Assembly: GCA_037447655.1 (NCBI GenBank)
Contig: JBBHKE010003062.1
Coordinates: forward strand, 181,920-241,153
Origin: Zygnema cylindricum
Taxonomy: Eukaryota > Streptophyta > Zygnematophyceae > Zygnematales > Zygnemataceae
DNA length: 59,234 nucleotides
Direction of reading: 5' to 3'
The notes under the pieces are model-generated. The model did not search any database and was not told the origin of the DNA. It was given only the letters and a program-made list of their open reading frames with translations. A program made the translations under genes and the position numbers. This document shows, one piece after another, positions 54,714 through 59,234 of this stretch. Each line of letters begins with the position of its first letter. Position 1 is the stretch's first letter.

Positions 54714-55220
54714 TAGAGCATTTGATGACATGGCAGCAGACAGAAAATAGGAAGGAAGTAAATATAAAAAAGGACAAAGGGTAAAGAAAGACAAAAGTAT
54801 TTCTTAATTGTATCGAAAAATACAGGGCAATAGTTTAAGTAGAATAGAGTAAGTCACAGATGTGGCTTTTCAAGATCTAGAGAGCTTGTGTGACCTGAAA
54901 GGTTACTTGGCTCTTTTGCTGAAAAGGCAAAAGTGAGATCCTTAGTTGTCAGTGAGAGCTAAGGATCTTATCTATTTGTCAGACACTACAAAAGCTACAG
55001 TGTACGCTTCTAAGAAGCGCCAGGAGAAGAAAACAAAAGACAGAAAGTAGAAACAAAAAACTGAAACTAAGATAAAACGGAAAACAGGAAATCAGGGCTA
55101 AGTAGATACCATAGGCTAGAATGCTATAACTAGCTAGATAACGCAAACTGGAATACCAATTTGCATTATTAACAAGATAGAGCTATTCTGAAGATTCTAA
55201 CAAAAGAAATAAGTTTAACA
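54714..55220 (-). repeat. Copia 5' LTR
   Basis: On the minus strand it begins TGTTAAACTT and ends ATGCTCTA, immediately before the primer-binding site. Near-identical to 49935-50440. It ends in TA rather than the usual CA. Confidence 0.9.
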
Positions 55221-55225
55221 ATGTC

Positions 55226-57725
55226 AAAATACTGCTTGCCTGATACGTACCATGATAAAAAATATGTATCATCCCTATTCACCTGTACGATGAAAAACTA
55301 CTTATTTTTTTAATTACTACTTACTTTATCCAAGGCAGTGAAGAAAAAAACCAACCATGCACATTATATTGCAAGCACAGCTGAAAGACTAAAACGATAA
55401 AGGAAAAAAAACTGATAAAAAAAATAAAAAGTAAAAAAAACTAAGTAAAAAACTAAATGCTGACTATACAAAGCTACCAAAATATAAATTGTTGAGACCG
55501 CAGACATTGAATATTCTAAAATCGGAAAACATATCAAAACATGATGACATTTCAACTCCTGTCCAGTATAAAATATTAACTATTTCGATTTAAAATTATA
55601 TATATATTGCTTTTGGAGTGAAAGGAAATTTCACAACAGTGAGAAGACAAAAACAACAGTGAGAATGATGACAGGGCCATGATATTGCAGAGAAATCACA
55701 AAATGGGAAGAGAAGCAATCCTATTGGACCGAAAATAAGACCAAACCAATGACAAAATGACAAAATGACAAAATGGCAAATTAAAAAAAATAATAATACT
55801 AACAACAAATCGAAACTTGAAACGAAATAAAACTTGTAACAAAATAAAACTTAAGAAAACTCGAAACAAATTAAAAACTAATCAGAAAACTGGAAAAGAG
55901 TTGGTCTAGTGGCAACATTATATTGCAGTTTTTGCAACTAATTATTGTCTACCACTTCTCTAACTTTGTTGACTTTTTTTTTACATACATCTTTGTCAGA
56001 TATCTACCAAAAAATAATTGTTTTTTCTTTTTTTTTTTAATCTCCAAATAATAAATTTTCGGTATTCAATTTTCTTTTTTGGTATTTCATTATTGAAATG
56101 AACGTTGAAGCTCTTACAGAAATTTTTCATTCCAGAGTGATCCAAAAAATGAAAACGTAAATGGGATAATATTAAGATAAGATGATTGGCTATAAAAGAT
56201 TGGATATTTTCAAATATTTCTTTAGTCGAGGCTCGGGTTTTTCTGTCAAAAAACTTATAGTTTTTCCCCTCATTTAAACCCTCCGTCTTCTCGAAGAAAT
56301 TTTTCCTTGAACTTGACGGATACAATTCTGGAAAAAAAAAAAAAAAAAAAAACCAACAAAAGTCACCACAATATTGTTGACAACCAAAAGCAAACGAACA
56401 ATCAAAAGGAGCAAACATAAAAAAGAAAAAAAACAAAACCAAACAAACTAAAAAATGACCAAAGCTACTCTTTATGTTGGACATACTAGAAAACCATTAA
56501 ACGGCAAACAAAAATACAAATAAATACATAATTACGCTGCATAAGTAAATGTACAAATACACATAATTACTTCCAAAATAACTAAGATAGAAATAATTTG
56601 GTTTGGTGCAACCTACATTCAAGTGTGGTTGAAAAAGTACACTGAGTTACAAGTGAAAAAAACAAATCGTACTTTCATGCCAATTGTATACCTAATTTTT
56701 TTTCTGTGACGGACTGTCGTCGCATCCACCTTGATGAATTGGAACCCGGTTCAATAATTACTATTTTGGGTCCTAGAAGTGAAAGAGCCACTAGTACTTA
56801 GGAGATTTGAACTTACTTGAAAATGGTTTTACTTTATTTGCAACTTACTGAAGAATGGTTTTACTTACTTTAAATGCCATGAACCCATAAGCTAAGATGA
56901 CAGATCTTGTCAATCCATAATATTAAAACAGTCCAACTCGACATTTGCGCAACTAATTTCAGCTCACATGGGTGGATGTTTCGGTAGTGTATGCAAAAGG
57001 CAAAAAAAAATTAAAAAAGAAAAAGATGTACCGCATTATCACTAACAATACTTTTAGCGTCCCTATGAGATAACCCATTTTAGCATATGTAAGGGTAGTA
57101 TTGCATATGGTACACTTATTTCCTGCTTATCTTTTTTGTTTACACATACACTACGCTATAAATCGGTTTAAGAATAAAAAAATAATTTCAAACATGAAGC
57201 TTGAATGGAAATTTCTGAGCTGCCCTGCTGCATAAATTCAGGATTTTGCTGCTTTATAATTGGATTAAAATTAAGATCCAATCATTGGTTTCCCAACAGG
57301 CAAAAATGTCACGTAAGTGACATAGTGAGATAGTGTGACAGAAGGTCACATAGTAAATACTCCAAAATTCTTCTAGCTACAATACAATACGATACTCCAT
57401 AGCAGGTGGTATGATTGCCAGCTCTAAAAACCCAAAATCCTTAACATGCAATTCAGCATAATACAATATGATTCAATGTGTAATAAGGATCAATACAACG
57501 CAATCAAATATCAATCAAACACAATAATATTTGACACAATTTGATAGGACATATGACTCCCGACACGGCACAAAGAAGCGACATGAAGTCGATGTATGTT
57601 TCTGAAATATGAGAAAAACTACTCGACCTGCGACCAAGGTCACCCAATCCTACCTCACATAATCAGTCATTTTCCAACCATATGAAAGGTTCCCCTAAAA
57701 CCATATAAAAGAATGTGAAAAGATA
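55226..57725. other. AT-rich unannotated region
   Basis: No gene. Small ATGACAAA tandem repeat near 55750-55780 and a 20-A run near 56331-56351. The 162-codon minus frame at 55996-56484 is Phe-rich from poly-T and lacks a domain. Confidence 0.5.
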
Positions 57726-57729
57726 AAAA

Positions 57730-58310
57730 AAATGTCACCATCGCCCACAGAGTCTCACTCAACGTCACCCAATGTTCATTCAACCCAAATGTCATCTAAT
57801 GTTAATCTAAAACCAGCTCAATCCCAAGCATTTGCCAAACCTCAACCAAATTTCCATCAATTCACCAATTTCCCAGTCAATTTCACCAAATTCTCATTCA
57901 ATTCCACCAAACTTCAACCAATTCCTAACCGATTTCACCATATCCTAACAATTCCCACTCAATTTCACCAAACATCATCCAATTTCTTCTCATTTTAACC
58001 AAAGTCTCACACGATTCCCACTGAGCTTCACCGATTCTCACCAAATTCTCACTCACTTTCACCCAATCTCACCCAAATCCTTGCCAATTTCACCAAATGC
58101 CACAGAAGTCCCACCCATTTCACAAAAATCTCACCCAATTCTTAACCAATTTCACCATATTTCACACAACGCCCACGCAATTTCACCAAATTTCACCCAA
58201 ATCCTACCCAGTTTCAAAAAAAAAACACTCACAAGATGCCCATTCAAATTCACCAAATCCCTCCCACCCAACTTTCCCAAATCTCCCCAGATTCTCACTC
58301 AATTTCACCA
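57730..58310. repeat. TTTCACCAA-based minisatellite
   Basis: Degenerate units of about 20 bp built from AATTTCACCAA and TCTCACTCAATTT. Apparent Pro/Asn/Phe/His-rich frames on the plus strand follow from the repeat. Confidence 0.75.
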
Positions 58311-58610
58311 ACTATCTTTACTGGGCGAGGTTTCTATTCGGCCCACCTTCGGGGTTCCCAAGGGACATTGTTTCACGAGTCTCACGAGGTTCAAAACCTC
58401 GTCCGAAACGACATAACTCGTCTCATTATAAACCCCATCCCAATCCTCTCTACAACTTCGGCTCTCTTCCCTCAAAGCTCCCAACATTCCAAAGTGGTGA
58501 TGTCGAGCCTCGGTCTCGGCATTTAAATTTATCCCCCAAGGAGACTCATTTATGATTTCATGTGTACTAGGCAAGTTCACCTTTTGAAGAGGGAAAAAGA
58601 TAATAAGGCA
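58311..58610. other. Unannotated segment with a tRNA T-arm-like hairpin
   Basis: CGAGG TTCAAAA CCTCG (58384-58400) would fold as a T-arm and has a B-box-like core, but no anticodon arm or matching acceptor stem of tRNA length is present. Confidence 0.3.
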
Positions 58611-58982
58611 AAAAGAGAGGGACGGACAGGAGGGAGAGGATGAGGGAGGGAGAGAGGGGGAGAGGAGAGAGAGGTGGGGGGGGGGAGAGAGGAAGAGGAG
58701 ATCGGGAGAGAGAGTGAAGAGAGAGAGAGAGAAAAAGAGAAAGAGAGACAGAATTGCTCCTTTTAACAAAGTTTATTCAGAGAAGAAAGGACAACATATG
58801 TGGAAGGAGTGTGAATTTTGGAATCAGGATTAATGTTTTTATTTTAAAAACAATTTCTTTCAAGGAACCTTTCCAAATTGTGAAAGAACTTACAGAAATA
58901 ATTAAGCAGTATTAGTAAAAAATCTTTTAAATCTCCCCCTCCCCCTCCCCCTCCCCCCTCCCCCCCTCCCCCCCTCTCCCAC
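58610..58982. repeat. GA-rich and CT-rich tracts
   Basis: 58610-58750 is purine-rich and 58930-58982 is a CCCCCT run (plus strand). On the minus strand the latter is a polypurine stretch starting right after a probable splice donor. Confidence 0.8.
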
Positions 58983-59189
58983 CTTTCTCGGATTTGCGAA
59001 AAACTTTCGATGCCCCCAAAACTGTAAGCACATATTGGGGTCGGGGTAAGCTCCCGAAAGCCAACAATTTGGGGTTTTCTCACGAATTCGAATCCTTTCG
59101 ACTTCAAAACTGTTTTCGTCTTTTTTTGCGTCACAAAGCGTCACGTCCCACGTGTACGACCCGTGGGTGATCCAGGCCGCCTCCGAGTG
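58983..59189 (-). CDS. Probable internal exon of an unknown gene (69 codons)
   Basis: The minus strand is open and has coding-like composition: AAWITHGSYTWDV, DAKKDENSFEVERI, TPNCWLSGAYPDPN and CLQFWGHRKFF. Borders fit splicing. A CT-rich tract and CCTCAAAAAG precede 59189, and AAG|GTGGGAG follows 58983. The length (207 nt) is an exact multiple of three with phase 0 at both ends. The intron after it begins with about 50 nt of nearly pure G and A. I do not recognise the protein; the frame also continues a few codons upstream of the proposed acceptor, so the exon start is uncertain. Confidence 0.45.
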
Positions 59190-59234
59190 CTTTTTGAGGA
59201 GGCGGGAGAGAGAGAGAGGGGGAACGACAGTTAA

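Larger units (their letters stand above)
53637..54794 (-). pseudogene. Copia Gag with zinc knuckle, start within the LTR
   Basis: Structural protein of the particle. A UBN2-like copia gag core is readable: FYGWKYQIEHLSRREKLW, AHEAWKLL and GGLPPSYSAFI. Then comes a knuckle CHYCRELDHVIDNC (about 54085-54040), which has Asp-His where Gly-His is usual. The frame is open from 54794, upstream of the LTR/PBS junction. The ATG at 54731 (MSSN) is a good alternative start, and both lie inside the 5' LTR. The primer-binding site is translated as GYGP. After the knuckle the frame runs on in low-complexity sequence to 53637, crossing the protease region out of frame. Confidence 0.8.
49935..55220 (-). mobile_element. 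Ty1/copia LTR retrotransposon, structurally near-complete
   Basis: 5.29 kb with two LTRs of about 506 bp, 5-bp target duplication ATGTC (49930-49934, 55221-55225), primer-binding site, polypurine tract, and gag, protease, integrase, RT and RNase H in copia order on the minus strand. The LTRs differ at roughly 30 positions by eye (about 94% identity), so the insertion is not recent. Frameshifts and stops inactivate it. Confidence 0.95.

Noticed and set aside
55996-56484. 162-codon minus-strand frame with Phe runs
   Set aside because: Hydrophobic runs come from poly-A/T stretches; no domain or splice structure.
58347-58406. tRNA gene
   Set aside because: A good T-arm-like hairpin and a weak acceptor stem are present, but the span is only about 60 nt and there is no anticodon arm.

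Overview
This is a repeat-dominated stretch of a nuclear eukaryotic genome. Canonical GT-AG splicing, long intergenic distances, LTR and non-LTR retrotransposons and several families of short TIR transposons show that. A cytosine-5 DNA methyltransferase inside a Ty3/gypsy polyprotein and a kelch-repeat gene make a green-lineage host, most likely a streptophyte (charophyte) alga, the best guess. That is inference; nothing here fixes the species. Two 10-base N gaps (19628-19637 and 36725-36734) join scaffolded contigs, so continuity across them is not proven.

Layout. 1-3.3 kb: purine-rich, CATAT/CCTAT and TTC low-complexity DNA. 5.4-6.7 kb: a two-exon host gene of unknown function (minus strand, about 329 aa). 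8.4-13 kb: a dense field of small DNA transposons. It has four TA-flanked MITEs laid end to end, copies 1 and 2 of an 0.84-kb MITE with TATCGATATATCG-rich ends, and a 458-bp hAT-type MITE with a perfect 8-bp target duplication. 13.3-19.6 kb: a decayed Ty3/gypsy element (minus strand) with gag, two CCHC knuckles, aspartic protease, a DNMT3-like cytosine methyltransferase and the start of reverse transcriptase. 21.5-23.4 kb: a kelch-repeat gene (minus) whose modules are separated by polypurine tracts. 25.2-27.7 kb: a 2.56-kb element with 17-bp TIRs and TTA duplication. 27.7-34 kb: more MITEs, some nested. 34.3-36.7 kb: two decayed LINE fragments (plus). 38-46 kb: more MITEs and TTA/TAA-flanked elements, including one hAT-like element nested inside another MITE. 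48.9-49.2 kb: a third LINE scrap (minus). 49.9-55.2 kb: a nearly complete Ty1/copia element (minus) with both LTRs, primer-binding site, polypurine tract and 5-bp target duplication. 55-59 kb: AT-rich DNA, a TTTCACCAA minisatellite and, at the right edge, a probable single exon of an unknown gene.

The most notable item is the retrotransposon-borne methyltransferase. It carries motifs I, IV (PCQ), VI, VIII and IX/X in unpermuted order, in the same frame as the protease, and sits exactly between protease and reverse transcriptase. The principle (LTR elements capturing a DNMT) has been reported in charophytes and dinoflagellates. This copy adds specific features, such as DNV in place of ENV. Most premature stops in this element and in the copia element fit single C-to-T changes, as expected for decay of methylated DNA. 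The host genes here do not form an operon or pathway. The interaction in this window is between genome and mobile elements: repeated nesting of MITEs into MITEs, retroelement capture of a methyltransferase, and decay.
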